Shown in pieces: positions 12,101-25,048 of a stretch of DNA of 64,000 nt. Origin of the DNA: Echinococcus granulosus (taxonomy: Eukaryota; Platyhelminthes; Cestoda; Cyclophyllidea; Taeniidae); contig NW_020170443.1 of NCBI RefSeq assembly GCF_000524195.1, forward strand, positions 314,233-378,232, written 5' to 3'. A program made the position numbers and the translations under genes. Below the pieces are notes generated by a model. The model worked only from the letters and a program-made list of their open reading frames with translations. It ran no database searches and was not told the origin of the DNA. Every line of letters starts with the position of its first letter. Position 1 is the first letter of the stretch.

Positions 12101-15100
12101 TGTCACTCTCCGTGTCTAGGACCCCAGTCATCGTCCAATGCTTTCGAAATTCCTGTGTATTGTATAGTCCTAGATCCAACAAACAGCGAACTCAAGCTAG
12201 CTGGTATTCTATACGCACTTGCTTCCCTCTTCCAGAGCCCTCCGGCGAACTATCTACGTTTTCTTGACGGGATTCTTCTAGATTCTCGAAAGTAGCACTT
12301 AATAGAATTGTAGGCCCCACCCTTTGTTATACGGCGCCCCTATTTCTCCCACTCTAGGCGAATGCTAACATTTTTAGAGACAAATTTCGTCTAAATTTAG
12401 TTGGCAATGAATGTATTCGTTAGATGCTACACTTCTAGACACTGGATTCCTTTTGAATTGGACACTTAACCAATATCATCACACCTACCACCAGTATTAG
12501 TATCCGACGTTAGCCCGCGTGTGATCCTTTGATCTCAAGCCGGCACCTCTCCAACATCCGATAAAACCTACTTTCCTAATTTTCGGTCAACAAAATCATT
12601 TTATCATCGACAATAAATAGTAACGATCATCAACATGTCTAGGCAGTGTTTATCCCCGCTAACCATTACCTCACAAAGTCTGACCCCTCCATCGTAGTCT
12701 GCGTGAACAGGCCCTCTTGGCCCATTCTTGTCCTCCACGTCTGTACATGTGTGTATATTTGTGTGGGTGGGTGGGTGTGGGTGTGTGCTTTCCCCTTCAC
12801 CATGCTGTCACGCTAGACAACGTGGAAGCAAAGTTCTGCGCCCNNNNNNNNNNNNNNNNNNNNNNNNNNNNNNNNNNNNNNNNNNNNNNNNNNNNNNNNN
12901 NNNNNNNNNNNNNNNNNNNNNNNNNNNNNNNNNNNNNNNNNNNACCTTAGATATGGATGCTCAAGGCGAGTTGGACATCTCCAATATTCCATGTCGGGTC
13001 TGCGGTGGACGCTCCTCCGGCTTCCACTTTGGTGCTCTCACCTGTGAAGGCTGCAAGGTGAGTGGAGTGCACTCGCTCTCTCCATCAGTGTCATGATTTT
13101 CTTTTTTTTTAACAAAGGGTGGCTAACATCACGTGGTAGGCAGTAGAAAGGCTTTTTACTAATATAAACGAAAATTTGTTTTTTGTTTCTTGAAAAGGCT
13201 GAAGGTAGAAAGGTGGTCTCAGCTCTTGGATTGCTACCTTTCCACCTCTTTGATGGTCTTTGCACATCTTCTGTGTAGGCGTTTCTGATGCTGATCCAGT
13301 TATCTTAATGTCATTTTGCATTTCGAAAATATCACCTGCTCTGTTTGACATTGACATGGTGCGACTGTCAGATGGACCCAACCAACTAAAGACTTTGAGG
13401 AGAGGTATAGACTCCCTTTTTGCATTTTTCAACCCCTGATCTCGACATCACCTTTTCAAAGCTAAAATTATTGAACAATATTTCAACCGCTATCTACGAC
13501 TTACCTCTTTCCTTCACTGGCCAATGGATGCTTTTCCCTTCGACTGTATCTCCCACATCCGTGACCAATGTGGCTGATGGCTAGTGCCTTTACAGAAACG
13601 GCAAGTCGAACGGCATAGCTGGAGACATTGTGGAATGGTGGAATGAGATGTGCTGGCAGTGGGTAGGAGGCGATAAGAAGGGGAAAAAAGGAGTCGGTCA
13701 GGAGGATGGTAAGGGGAAGAGGAAGAGGGTGTGAGAGACGAGTCGAAAGAGGAGGTTTGTGGGTGTGTTTGAAGGGTGGGAAGAGCGCGCCAAGGTCATG
13801 TGCGCTACGCCTAAACGACGATGCGACAGTAAACAACCACTGGCTTTGCGTGACGAATACACCCTCCATTGGTCGCAAGATTGCTTTTCTCAAGGTCACC
13901 CCTGCGTCAAGGTCACTGTCGCGTGTGGGCGAACGCATCCATATTAGTCTACTGTCTTGCATGTGTTGTTGATGGCAATGATTATGATGATGAGAAATGG
14001 TTCGCCGGTGTGATTTATGCTTGTGACTTCTCGGGCGGGTACAAAGCAGGCTGGGTTTATTGCCTCAAATCGCCTCACCTCCAATGCAATATAACTGGAA
14101 GCCCTTTGCTGCTGCCTTCTTCATGGGCACGCACAAGTGGGCAAGAATTGTCGAACAAGAGGGCACTCATGGTTAGGCGCTTGTGAGAGTAGTCGTTGTA
14201 AAAGCTTTTGACGTCTAACAGCCGCGTGAAGTTCGTGCTACCATTTCTATCCATCATCCGGCAAGCTAGTCGGTAAACCCGCACTGACTACTTTTTTCCC
14301 CCTATTTGATCCACTTTTGGTCACCGTTATTTATCTCACGTGTTAGTAGTGTCAAAGTGATGATCCTCGCTTGAAAACTCGCTTCATGTGGTAGAGCCCA
14401 TTCGATTGTGTTTGGCTTCTCGATGGTGCGGTGGTGGCCAAATAAGACGGTACTAATTATTATGCCAAATGAAACTCAACACCTCTATGAATCATTCCAG
14501 GGTGAATGGATGCAAGAATATGCAAAGTAGTGAGTGTACGGGGATTTTAGTAATCACACTGTTTGGGAATTCCGTAGCATTTAAGGTACTGCGTGCTCCT
14601 CTCCGTCCCGTCCCGCTGATGCCGCCTACTGCTCCGACGCTCTGCGGCGGCAATCTCGAGATCCGCTATTCGCCCTCGGATAGTGGTGAATATGGCAGTA
14701 ATTAAGTTTGGGAGGCATTCCTTTCTCACACACCACAATTAAATCGAGTTAGTATGCAGCCACGACGTTTTCATCACGACTTACGTCTTCTTTCACTTTC
14801 ATGTTACTGGAGAAAACGCGTAAGAACTAATTTCAGTTTACAAAATTTCCCGTCTTCCGGGTCGCGAATCTTAAGATTTACTCTTTAAACGAACCCTTCT
14901 CCAACTTCGGAGTTGAGAAAGTAACTTGCAATGAGAGCCTAACCGAGCACGTTTCTCAAACTCCGATTGGCAACAGGCTAGAGCGCTGCCAGCATCTCTC
15001 ACCGGAGGGTGTGAATGCATACGATTTCCAGTGATTTTCATTTTACCCCTCCACTTGTAGGGCTTTTTTCGACGAACAGAGGAGTCAGCGTCGAGATTGG

Positions 15101-18100
15101 TATGCGTCGGTGGGAAGGACAACTGCACAATCACCCCACGTAGCCGCAATGTCTGCAAGGCCTGCAGATTCCGTCGGTGCCTTCGTGCCGGCATGTCCAA
15201 ACGCGGTGCGTTTAAGTGCCAAGCGCAAGTTTTATTTTGTTAACTGTGCACTGCCGAAATTTACTCTGGGGTCCCGTTCAAATTACAATTCGGTGATCAG
15301 ATAGAGCAGAATGGGGGCGGGTGGGCAACATCTGTTGTTTAGATTGTGAAAATTAAATTACAATGCGTTTCTGGACATCAGCGATCAAGTCCGCGGCAGA
15401 CACCAAAGCAACTCCCAGCCATTGGATCTAATCGCTAAATCATCTAACAAGAGACCCTTGTAGGGGCATCCAGTCCATCGTACTGATTAATTGGTGCCCT
15501 GTAGCCGCAAGATCTCCCTCCTTTACCTCCCCTCACTTTAGCAGGGAGTCACTCGCACTTGCCCGACATTTCCCTCCCTTGGCCGTCATCCTCCACTGCC
15601 AGTCCGACAGTACGTGCGACCTCGTTGTCGGACTCGATTTGCACAGCGATGACTCTCCGCTGCCCTTCTCTCGCCATCTACCCCCAGACTCCCCCTCCTC
15701 CTCACCGCCACCACCACAACTACAAACATACACATACAGCGGACACCATTCTTCGCCTCATTGCGACCATCATCATTATTATTATGCCGGTTTCAGGAAG
15801 TCGGATAGGACGTCAACCGAACGCCGTCAAATTCCATTGTGCCATTGAGATTCGCCAGCTAAAGGACAGTGGACAACCGCTGGCAAGTGATTTCACACCT
15901 CTACCACGCAAACACAGCTCCGTTCCAACACTGGCCTCCTCCTCCGCTTCGCCCTCGTCCTCTTCGCAAACGACCGTGCCTGTCGGAGGTGGTGTGGTGG
16001 AGCTTCCACAGCGCAGGGCTTCAGCAGGAGCTTGCGACATGGCCGCCTATACTGGGTCAATGCTTCCACGGCGCAAAGCCTCAGCTCCTGTGAAAATGGA
16101 GACTACGTCTGTACCACAGATGCCTATCACACCAGTCACTGTCTCCGCCCCCTCCTCATCATCATCGTCAGCGGCGGCAGCTGCTGCGGCAGCAGCAGCA
16201 GCGGCGGCGGCAGCAGTGGCTGGAGTGGTGGGGACGGATGAGGAGATTCTGGTGGATGGACTAAATTGGTTCAATTACGGAATGCGCATGGCCATGGAGT
16301 TCATGCGACTTCCAGCCACGGTATCTTCGTCCTCATCTTCCACCTCAGCCTCCTCAACCATTTCTGCATGCCTCTTTTATCAACAGGTATCGGGAATACT
16401 TCTTTTAAACTCTCCGCGCATGGCGGATAGCGCCGTCCGTAGTTGGAATCGCTTCCACTGACTTTTAACGTCACTACTTATTTGCATTGAAGTTTGGAGG
16501 CTTAAGGTGTCATAAACTTACCCCCCTTCGTATACGAGTTTTAAAGAACTATTCCCGATGCCTGCTGTTCTTATGAACTGCATAAATACTAATTGCCTTG
16601 AAACATTTGCCAGTCTGTTGATTATATAGGTGAACCAGCCCTTCCTCCGACCGACTGCTTTGACCTCTTTCCTCTGTTATTCGGACGTAGGGCATGCTTT
16701 TTGAAATGGGAGCTGTTTCCATTGCAATAGAATCGTGTTGATAGCTAGATTCTTGTGTGACGCTCCCTTCGCAATAATTAGTGATTCCTCTTCCTTCCCA
16801 TCTGGACAGTACTTCAAATCTCGCTTCGACATGAGCACCATCGAGCCGTCACAGGCTGACGATGAACACCAGGTATGGGATCACGTGATGAACCACTTCC
16901 ATCTTCACTCTCAACAAGTCGTCCAATTCGCTAAGCTGATTCCAGGTTAGCCTCCTGCCAGCTTTTGTTTATGTCTACTTGATGTGCTCTCGCGATGACA
17001 CAAACAACACACACAGAGTCGTTTGGCGTCTGTTCCTGTATCCACCTGTTTGAAAAATATCGCTCGTTTTGGCGATCTGATTTCGAGCAGTAAGTCGCCT
17101 TGTGTCATAAGTAACATCGGAGCATTAACTGGAATGGCTCATTGTTCATGTCGAGTGCCAAGGATTAAGCATTGGGTGAAGCCAGTTAGGAGGATATTGC
17201 AATCTCGGCTACGTTTCCAACTGGGGAGCAATTGGGCGGTGAGTGGATGACGGATTTGTCGAACTCAGCACTTGTCAGTAGTCTGAAGAGCCTTGAGTAC
17301 TGTTGACAAGCCTTGGATTTCGTCCACACTATCAATTTTAATTTTCGTGCCCGTGTGAAGTGTGTGTTGGATGTTTTTTCCTACCTTCCCTGTGCCATAA
17401 CTAACGATCCACCGACGTTACGCCTTGGAAGGGGGAAAAAGACTAGCAATCTTCCCATCGGCGATTTCTATTGTAAAGCTCACTCGTTCGATTCTTGCAG
17501 CGAACTGCATTGGGATATACTAGACTGCTGTCGTAACCTTGTCATATGGGTGCTCCTCCTTCAGACTCTTTCGAATTGAAGAAGACGACGAGTTTGTGGA
17601 ATGTGACCTGACTATCCCATGCATTGAGCTCCATTGCGGCCTTTGCAGACACTCGACCCCGCAGAAGCAGCGGTCGGAGGGAGTTGGCCAATTAGATTGG
17701 CGGCAGCGCCCACGTCATGCCGGCGTATGTAAACAACACCAACAACAGCAGCAGCAACAAAAACAAGAAGACAGTTGTGGATACATGCACATACGCGCAC
17801 AACGTGTGATTCATTACTGGCGCGTCACGTGTCCTACCACCCCATCCTCCCGTCCCAACGGATTTTCACGTGTAAACATAAACATCCGCGAATGCCTGCC
17901 TACCTGTGCGGTTGCCAAATTTTGCTGGCGAGTACACTACTCACCAGCATTTCAGCGGCTAGTGCTCGAGTAATTATAGCTATCGCCAGTGAGGGCGCCT
18001 TGAGCTGTTCGCATTATGCTTTATAGTTATCTGGAAGAAAAGTATATTTCCGCTGTCCGCGTTTATAATTCGCGCTACTTTGTAGCATTTCAGCGACCTT

Positions 18101-20043
18101 CGTTTATCAATGCCCGATCGGCGAGCCGAATTGACTCAGATTTTGTTTTTTTCCGTATGTGCTCGGAATTTGGTCTGCGAACCTTAAGATTGAGCTTGCT
18201 ACTTACAAGCACTTTGCTGATTTCAGTAGAGGCTTGTGTGCTTATCTATATTTTCATTGTAATCACCAACATAACCGTAGCTTCGGCGAAATAAGAAGTT
18301 GTCATATTCTACCATGACTACTGCCGCATGGTAAAATTTTCCGTGCAATTCGTTACAATAAGTAGCGAAACGCAGTGACATAGTAGGGGCTATTAAATAG
18401 GCCTTATTGTGTTTCCGCAATGTCTGTGTAGGGCGTATTTTATTAAGTAGAAAAAAGCAGAAACAAAAAACACCACAAACTTTGCACACTGCACAAATTA
18501 AGTCAACTTATTCGTCCGGCTCCATTGTCCATAATGGGGCCTGAAAGTGATGAAGGTGTCCCCGGGTGCTCCTGGAATCTTGCCATCTCTGGAATGCAAC
18601 GCTTATCTTGTAATCCTTACACTTACCTTAATGCTGATTATATCATTGTGTTTATATCTTATGCGCCACTTTTTAGCTAATATCTAACTGTTTCCACTTT
18701 ATTTGTCATTTATTAAGCAAAACTTATACCTATAAATCCTAGGTTGTTCAAATACCTTTGGAATCGTCGAATGTCTAAGCAGATTTCATTTTTACACTAC
18801 TTGATAAAGTGTGTCAAACAAATCACTTTAGTGTAGCTACCCCAAGGTCATACCTACGTTTTTAGCAAATGGCCACGAAGGGATTAGCATGTATTACCTC
18901 CAAAAAGTGCAAAAGCTCATCCCCTACTTGAACACAAAACAATTTCTTGACTTCAAAGGTTTCAATCAGATGAGTTTGTCCGCCAGAGGTCATTTGGTGC
19001 GAGCAAGCCTTTACTCCGAGGTTTTGCTAATGCTGTCGCGTGATTACGACGCTGCTGAGGATCGTTACAACTTCTTGGACTTCTCTCCCACCGAACGTGA
19101 TATCGTTCTGCGCCACTTCCCCATCTACAACAGGGTCGTTGAACATCTCAAAATCTCAGGTCGATTTTTCCAACAGCTCAATCTAACTCACACAGAATTC
19201 GTCTACGTCTGCGCCATCGGGATTCTTAGATGTAGGTCCATCACATCTTTTGCGATAAACTTGTCAGTGTGCAGTTATTTCGAGTAATACGTTTTTTCTC
19301 TAATTATAGACTACTATATTCTCGCTAATCCAGCTTACACGGACGCGAGGAAGTTATTGCTCCTGGCCAGGCACTCCCTTCTCGCAACTATGCGCTGTGT
19401 GTTAATACGAATTTTCCAATATTCTAACATTTGTTCCACCAAGTTCTCGTAACAATTTGTAATTTTAGCACAAAACGAGTCTCAGGAACTGGTTGACCAT
19501 AAGTGGAGCCGTCTAGAAGCCATGAGTGAGATGCTTTCATCGATGAGTAGGGAGTATCGAGAAATCGCACAACAATTGCAAGTTAGTGTTTATCATTTCA
19601 TTAGATAGGAAAAGTCTACTTCAACCAACCTATCATTCATAGTATTTTGCGTTTTTGCGTAACAGAGATCTCGACCAGATTTGCGCTATCCAGACCTCTA
19701 CGTGGAGATGTATGAAATCGGGGAAAGTGCTTTCGCGCCACACTCTCTTATGACTGTTTCCGCACTGACGGCTCAGTCCACGACCGATGCCACAAACTTG
19801 ACACATTTTCCATCGGCTTCCACGTTGATTCAGCAGCCAGCTGCTATGCGTCCGTCAGTTCCACATGGTGTCTCCCCCCCTTCTACAGCACACTGGCCAA
19901 TCGCGTCGGGTAGCATTAAACCAGAGGATCCCGTGTGGTCCATTCAAGATCGCTGGAATGACACCGCCCCCGCTATCTCGTCAGCCAATCCCTACCAAAT
20001 CTCCAACTTTCTAGACTCCACCCACCCGCCCACGCAACCGTAG
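9105..20043 (+). CDS. Nuclear receptor with two DNA-binding domains (2DBD-NR)
   Basis: Ten exons are supported: 9105-9686, 11836-11983, one partly in the gap ending at 13057 (visible from 12944), 15061-15205, 15797-16386 (possibly ending 16320), 16810-16945, 18959-19231, 19310-19396, 19469-19581 and 19666-20043. All visible junctions keep phase and total roughly 855 residues. Order: Ser/Thr/Pro-rich N-terminus; DBD1 (CQIC...CEACKKFF, then C-x5-C-x9-C-x2-C); linker; DBD2 (CRVC...CEGCKGFF, second finger complete); a [13 protein letters not shown]-terminal extension; a Ser/Ala-rich hinge; and a ligand-binding domain with the helix 3-4 signature [17 protein letters not shown] and an AF-2 helix LYVEMYEI. 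It should be a ligand- or partner-regulated transcription factor in the nucleus. The two P-boxes differ: CEACKK is the unusual one reported for 2DBD receptors, CEGCKG is common. The start of exon 3 is hidden by the gap. Confidence 0.92.
10919..10936. promoter_or_regulatory. 18-bp perfect palindrome with GGTCA half-sites
   Basis: TGTCTGACCGGTCAGACA reads the same on both strands and holds two everted GGTCA half-sites with no spacer, inside the first intron of the nuclear receptor. GGTCA is the core of the usual receptor half-site. A regulatory role is only inferred, and a palindrome this long can occur by chance in 64 kb. Confidence 0.25.
11798..11817 (-). other. G-quadruplex / i-motif sequence before a splice acceptor
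   Basis: The + strand reads C4-A-C4-A-C4-A-C5, so the minus strand has four G runs with one-base loops, the most stable quadruplex pattern. It ends 18 bases before the acceptor of receptor exon 2 (AG at 11834-11835) and makes up much of its pyrimidine tract. Confidence 0.7.
12765..12781 (+). other. G-quadruplex motif in receptor intron
   Basis: Four GGG runs with loops T, T and TGT lie on the coding strand about 60 bases before the assembly gap at 12844. Confidence 0.6.
12844..12943. other. Assembly gap (100 N)
   Basis: Exactly 100 N, so the true length is unknown. It hides the start of the exon that carries the first finger of DBD2. Confidence 0.99.
12992..15205 (+). other. DBD2, split by one intron
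   Basis: The first finger ends with CEGCK at 13057, and the second begins with GFFRRTEE at 15061 and ends in phase 1 after GMSKR at 15205. Both intron positions and phases equal those of DBD1. Confidence 0.9.
16171..16215 (+). repeat. Poly-alanine tract in the receptor hinge
   Basis: Fifteen alanine codons of mixed type (GCG, GCA, GCT) follow a run of serines in exon 5. The mixed codons argue against recent slippage. The tract lies between DBD2 and the ligand-binding domain. Confidence 0.9.
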
Positions 20044-20456
20044 ATGGTTGACGTCCTCGTTGTGGTGGCCAATCTCTCAGGGCTTGAAAAGAAAACAGGA
20101 GCTTTGTTTTTACACTTGTTTTATAACTATGAGGGGATACCGTCTGTTCTTCTTCCTCCACCTACTCTCCTTTTTCTTGCGCTTTTCATCACGCAAACCA
20201 CGGCTGGGATTCGTCTGAAATCTGCTACCACTACCTCAATGGCTAAATTAGGACTCCACACGTTCTTCGTTTTTTCCCTTTTGTGTCTGTACGTGAAAGT
20301 CGGTATCCCTTTTCCTCAGGAAATCCTCTAAAGTTATATACACCCCTCTAAGGGTGATGGATACTTAATCTCAGGGCCAGCACCGGGGAGTGTTATATCA
20401 AGGTTACTGGAAGTAAGCGCCCTCCATATTACGAATACTGCTTTTTGATTGAATGA

Positions 20457-20462
20457 AATAAA
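20457..20462 (+). terminator. Poly(A) signal AATAAA of the nuclear receptor
   Basis: A canonical signal about 415 bases after the stop at 20041-20043, with no better candidate in between. Confidence 0.55.
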
Positions 20463-21052
20463 GCCTTTTGCACAATGCCGACCTTTTGACCATTCACGGT
20501 TTTAAGCGGAAAAGGTCGTAGTAGAATCCGTCATTGAAAATATCTTCACGTGGAAGCCCTCTCGGTCTTCGTCCGCATCTATTTCGTGCCTGTCATCTTT
20601 GCACCTTCTCAAATTGTCATTCATCCGTTTTCGTGGAACAGATCCGGCACCTTTCCCGTTGCTGTGACCGCTGTTGGACGATTCAAACCCATTGCATTGT
20701 GGGACCGAGGAAAAGCATTGAAGGCCATGCGGAACCTCATGGTGAGAGAGGCCAGCCTAGTCTTGACCGGATGGTCTTCGTTGTACGCGACTTTTGCGTG
20801 AATCTCCATAAATTGAGACTTGCTTCGAGATGAAAGTCGTTAACATGGTGCATCATAACTCGGGGAGCGCGTGACCCAGTTGTCTCGAGCCAAGTCAAAA
20901 TCAAAAAGCCGTCTACTGACAAACCATAGGTAGAAACAATACAATCCGTAATTAGGTGATAATGCTCAAGTGGAGGAGAAACGAATATGACTAGGAAGCA
21001 CAAAGCACATACAAGGGAATGGAAATGCAGAATAGATTGAGACACAAATTGG
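20463..21052. other. Short intergenic stretch between convergent genes
   Basis: About 0.6 kb between the receptor poly(A) signal and the stop codon of the flotillin gene on the other strand. It should hold the flotillin 3' UTR. No other gene is seen. Confidence 0.5.
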
Positions 21053-24000
21053 TTAGCATCTTGGGATGCACGACTTCATATCCTGACCGGTGAGGGAGGT
21101 AATCAACTGCGGAAGGCTCTCAATCAAGCGGATGATCTCGTTGGACAGCTTTGCAATTCCCACTTCATCGCCTGTGGAGACCATCGTGACTTTGTCGCAG
21201 TTAGCCAGTGGGGAGCTGACCTCGGCTGCTACACGTGGCAGTGTCTGCAGTACCATGTCCAACATGGCCGCGCCCTGTTGAAAAGTTGTAAGGAAGGAGG
21301 AATTTGAGTGATGATAAGCTAGGAGAAGTAAAGTGACATGGATGTGGGCAAACGTTCTTCCTTTGTCACGTCAGTGCAATCATTCAACGAAAGCGCTTCA
21401 ACCTGTTGGAAGATGCCCTCTTGAGGAGCCTTCATCGCCAAGCCAAATACACGGCGACGAAGATAAATTCATGCTCTTGAAGTCCCGTTTTCACGTGACA
21501 CGACTATCTAAATCTCAAGAGCAGCGTGAATTTGCCGAACAGAAGTAATTACTGCTTCCAACGTGAACACCCACTTAATCATTTTCTCCAACTAATAAAT
21601 AAATTAGAAACCGTTCTCCTTAACATTAACTAGAGCATTAAAATGGTCAATTCATGCGAAAATTATGAAATGCGTACCTGGTAATTTTTTAAAGCCTCAG
21701 CCACCTTTTGCATCTTCTCCGCCTCCGCCAGGGCTACCGCCCGATTCGCCTCGGCCTCAGCAAGGCCCTTCAATTTCACCGCATCTGCCTCCGCCTCCGC
21801 CTCTGCCTTAATACGAGCCTACAAGGAGGACGGAAGAATACACTGAGAGTCATGTAAAAGAATATACCCCGTGGGAAAAAAGATTGGAATGACTGTTGCA
21901 CATCGTCGAAAAAGTTGGATTAAGGAAAAAATATCAGTAAGAATTCAATAGAGGCTAAATACTAGATGATATCAAGAGGAATCATCCACAGGAAATTACC
22001 GAATGAATATACAGGTCAGTCGAGAGTTATACATAAACAACCGCCTGTTGATTCCCCTTCACTGACCAGACAAGATGGCTAGGATATACGTGCATTTATG
22101 TTATGACAAAGCGATTAGTTCCAAACCTAAAGACAAAAACCTAATAACCAGGTTAAGTGTGAGAGACTAACAAAGGATAGGTAAAAGGGTCTATAACTGA
22201 ATGGAGCAAAAAGTAGTGATTAGTGAGAGTGAGGGTGATTAGGCCACACCTGTTCGGCCTCTGAGAGGGCGCGAAGGCGGAAGCACTCAGAGGCGGCGGG
22301 ACTGCGCACCTCCGCCTCGAGACGGAAGTGTGCACGCTGTCGCTCCAATTCCTCCAACTCGATGCGCCTTTTTCGCTCCACCAGTTCCACACCCATCACC
22401 TCAGCACGAATTGCTTGTTGCGTCCTTGCTACCTGCAAGGAATATCAACCCTTTGATGAAATGATAACAAAGCAAACAATAACATTAGACTTTAACCTTC
22501 CACACCTCCCGATGCAGGTTGTTTGCTCGAAGCATTTTAAATGAAGTTATATTGACAAATAGAAAATAGTTGAAAATTTTGGCAGATGAATCAACATAAA
22601 TAAAGGGTCAAATTGGCTCAGTCTTTCTTTGCTTTCGAGCCGAAATTCCAATGTAGGTTTATAACTTTATGGTATTACGCGCTTAAATGAAGTTGTGTGA
22701 TAAAATAAAAAAAACTGAAGCATTGGATTCAAAATGAAAACATCAGTGCTAACAACAAAATGATTGCATATGATTAACGTTTGGATAGCAACATGCACGT
22801 TGGATTGGCAGAAGAGTAAAGAGAACTTCGAGCAAATGAATGAAGAGCGCACCTGAAGTTGGTAGGCTAATTGAGCCTTGGCCTGGAGGGCGCGAATTTC
22901 ACGATCACAGGCGGCACGACGCAGCGCAAGGTCACGTTGAGAACGCGCGATCGAGGCTTTGTTACGCAGCTGCTCCGCCGTCCGCGCCTCCTCCGCCTGC
23001 GCTGCACGAATACCCGCGTCCCGACGCGCCTCCGCCTCGCCGATCCGCGCATCGCGCTTCACTTGAGCCGTGCGCGCCATCCCCAGTGCCTCGAGGTAGC
23101 CCTGTCACGATTTGAATAAATGTAATGTTTACCAGTTGCCCCAAGACTAAGAAATTTTTAACTTACACACGTTGTGCCTAACTTAATCTATTCCTAAAAT
23201 CCATTTGCTAATCAAAAATTTAAATTAATCAGCAATAAAGCAATTAAGACTTGCCCGTGATATTTTCAAAAAATTCATACCATTTCTCTTGCCCACTTTC
23301 AAACATTTCGATCCCATCAAAGCGCTAAAAGCTAACTTCGAGCGAATGCCCGGGTGCATTTTGATAATTTACAATCCCATTTGCATGCCTCAAAATAAAT
23401 AAATAACTATGTCGTTAGGCGCGCAAAAACCTTAGCATCTAACGGAAAATATACGACCCAATATCAATACTTGTTTCAGAATGCAAACTACAGACCATCA
23501 CTCACCTCATCGTCTTTGATATCCTTAAGGGTATAACTAACAACGCTAATACCCATATTGACAAGATCGGAGGAGGCGACCTCAAAGACACTGCGGGAGA
23601 AAAGTTTGCGGTCNNNNNNNNNNNNNNNNNNNNNNNNNNNNNNNNNNNNNNNNNNNNNNNNNNNNNNNNNNNNNNNNNNNNNNNNNNNNNNNNNNNNNNN
23701 NNNNNNNNNNNNNTGGTTTATTAGCCCGACAACTCTAAAAAACTTAACATTTATCAAAAGTCCCCACTTTTAAGTCAAATGGACTTACTTGAGCGACACC
23801 GGTGACAGTAATCGGAACGCCATTACGAGTATAAATGCGAGGACTTTCAATGATTAGGGTCATAATATTGAGGGAAATCCTGTGAAGGGAAAATTCAAGA
23901 CGTGTGTCTATCCACAATGCTGTGATGTGAAGAAAGTGATAGTGTGAAATATACAGGTAATATCCCACTAGACCTGAGGGAACAATGCGATGACTAGAAT

Positions 24001-24248
24001 AGGGCACAATAACTCCGAATACAATAATTCAGTATTAGCTTAAAAATTCAGGTAAAAGAATACCGCGCGAATTGGTGATCCCAGTCTTACCGATCAAGTC
24101 TCTGAATGAATGGAAGTACGAAAACCCGACCACCGGGCACGTAGTAGGGTTTATTATAGCAACAGCCTAAAAATGAACAAGTAATAATGATCTCACCAGA
24201 AACGACAAGAGCTTCATTTGGTCCACAAGTATAAAACCCCCAGCCCAT
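21053..24248 (-). CDS. FLOT1: Flotillin-1-like protein
   Basis: Exons in transcript order: 24248-24197, 24166-24091, 23879-23789, one or more in or near the gap, (gap)-23516, 23101-22853, 22432-22250, 21818-21678 and 21274-21053. All visible junctions keep phase. The start [18 protein letters not shown] matches the flotillin N-terminus, followed by [29 protein letters not shown] and [20 protein letters not shown] of the SPFH domain. The later exons are the Ala/Glu-rich coiled coil ([40 protein letters not shown]), and the C-terminus holds the [18 protein letters not shown] block. Flotillins oligomerise on the inner face of membrane microdomains in signalling and endocytosis. About 55 SPFH residues are missing, most likely lost in the 100-N gap. 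A Cys-Cys pair at the first junction sits where palmitoylation occurs in relatives. Confidence 0.93.
23614..23713. other. Assembly gap (100 N) in the flotillin gene
   Basis: Exactly 100 N. It cuts the exon carrying [17 protein letters not shown], and the missing coding part is probably longer than 100 bases. Confidence 0.99.
24167..24196 (-). other. 30-nt intron in flotillin
   Basis: Between exons 1 and 2, a GTGAGA...TTTTTAG segment of 30 nt interrupts the conserved VVSG...GGRVFVL block. Removing it restores alignment with flotillins. Length is a multiple of three and there is no in-frame stop, so retention would insert ten residues. Confidence 0.8.
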
Positions 24249-25048
24249 TTCGTACACACGACAGGGCCAGGCCCTGAACCACGCGCTTAAGCATCTGGTA
24301 AAGGACTTAGCAAGGCATAAGTCACTGGTGTACACACTTGGTTGTTGCCGACCTCAAAGCAGGAATTACAATATTAAAAACACCCTATGTTGCTTAAAGT
24401 ATTGCAAATCCGGACCCCTTTAAGCTGCCGAAATGCCACTGGTGAATCATTACAACGTATTTAATAATTAAATGACTGTGCATAAAAATCAGTAGTCAGA
24501 GCATTTCAAAATATATTTTATGGTCCTGATCTTGAAAAAAGCAGCATCTTACCATATGGATCTGCTGGACTGTGACCTCTTTTATAAGCCATAATAATGT
24601 AACTTTTTCTTGTTTGCCGAACAATTGAATTAGATGGCGATTTGCTAGTTGAAACTGCTAAAAAATTCATTCTGCCCCAAGTTTTTTTCTACTACCTTGT
24701 GTATAAATCTGTTTAAAATTCTTCCACGCCATGTTAATACATTTAGAACGGTACATTCCCGTCTGAAGTATGTCTCTAAACCACAGTCTTATGCATCACT
24801 TTGAGACCCCTCTGAATACAAAAAGAGACAACGTTTCGGCAGAATGTGCGTAGTCGACGTAGAGAGGAGCTTGGTATTGCTGGCATTTCCCAAGGTACAA
24901 GCCGCTTAGCCAAGGTAGGCTAGAGGAGCCTAAAGTGACCCGTTGCTAAAATTCGGAGCAAAACAAGCAGCAAAGGTATTATTCCTAAAAAAGTGGCTTC
25001 AATTTATTACAGTGGTTTTTTATTGGCTGCTAATTTACTCCCTTTTTA
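24249..25048. promoter_or_regulatory. Shared upstream region of divergent flotillin and HDHD3-like genes
   Basis: About 0.8 kb separates the two start codons, which point away from each other. Core promoters and 5' UTRs of both genes must lie here or in unseen upstream exons. No specific element was identified. Confidence 0.4.

Noticed and set aside
13501..13962. 153-codon open frame on the minus strand
   Set aside because: It lies inside a nuclear receptor intron, is low-complexity Ser/Pro/Leu text, and has a competing frame on the other strand.
17539..17973. 144-codon open frame in a nuclear receptor intron
   Set aside because: It has a Gln run and no receptor-like sequence, and the flanking LBD exons already join in phase without it.
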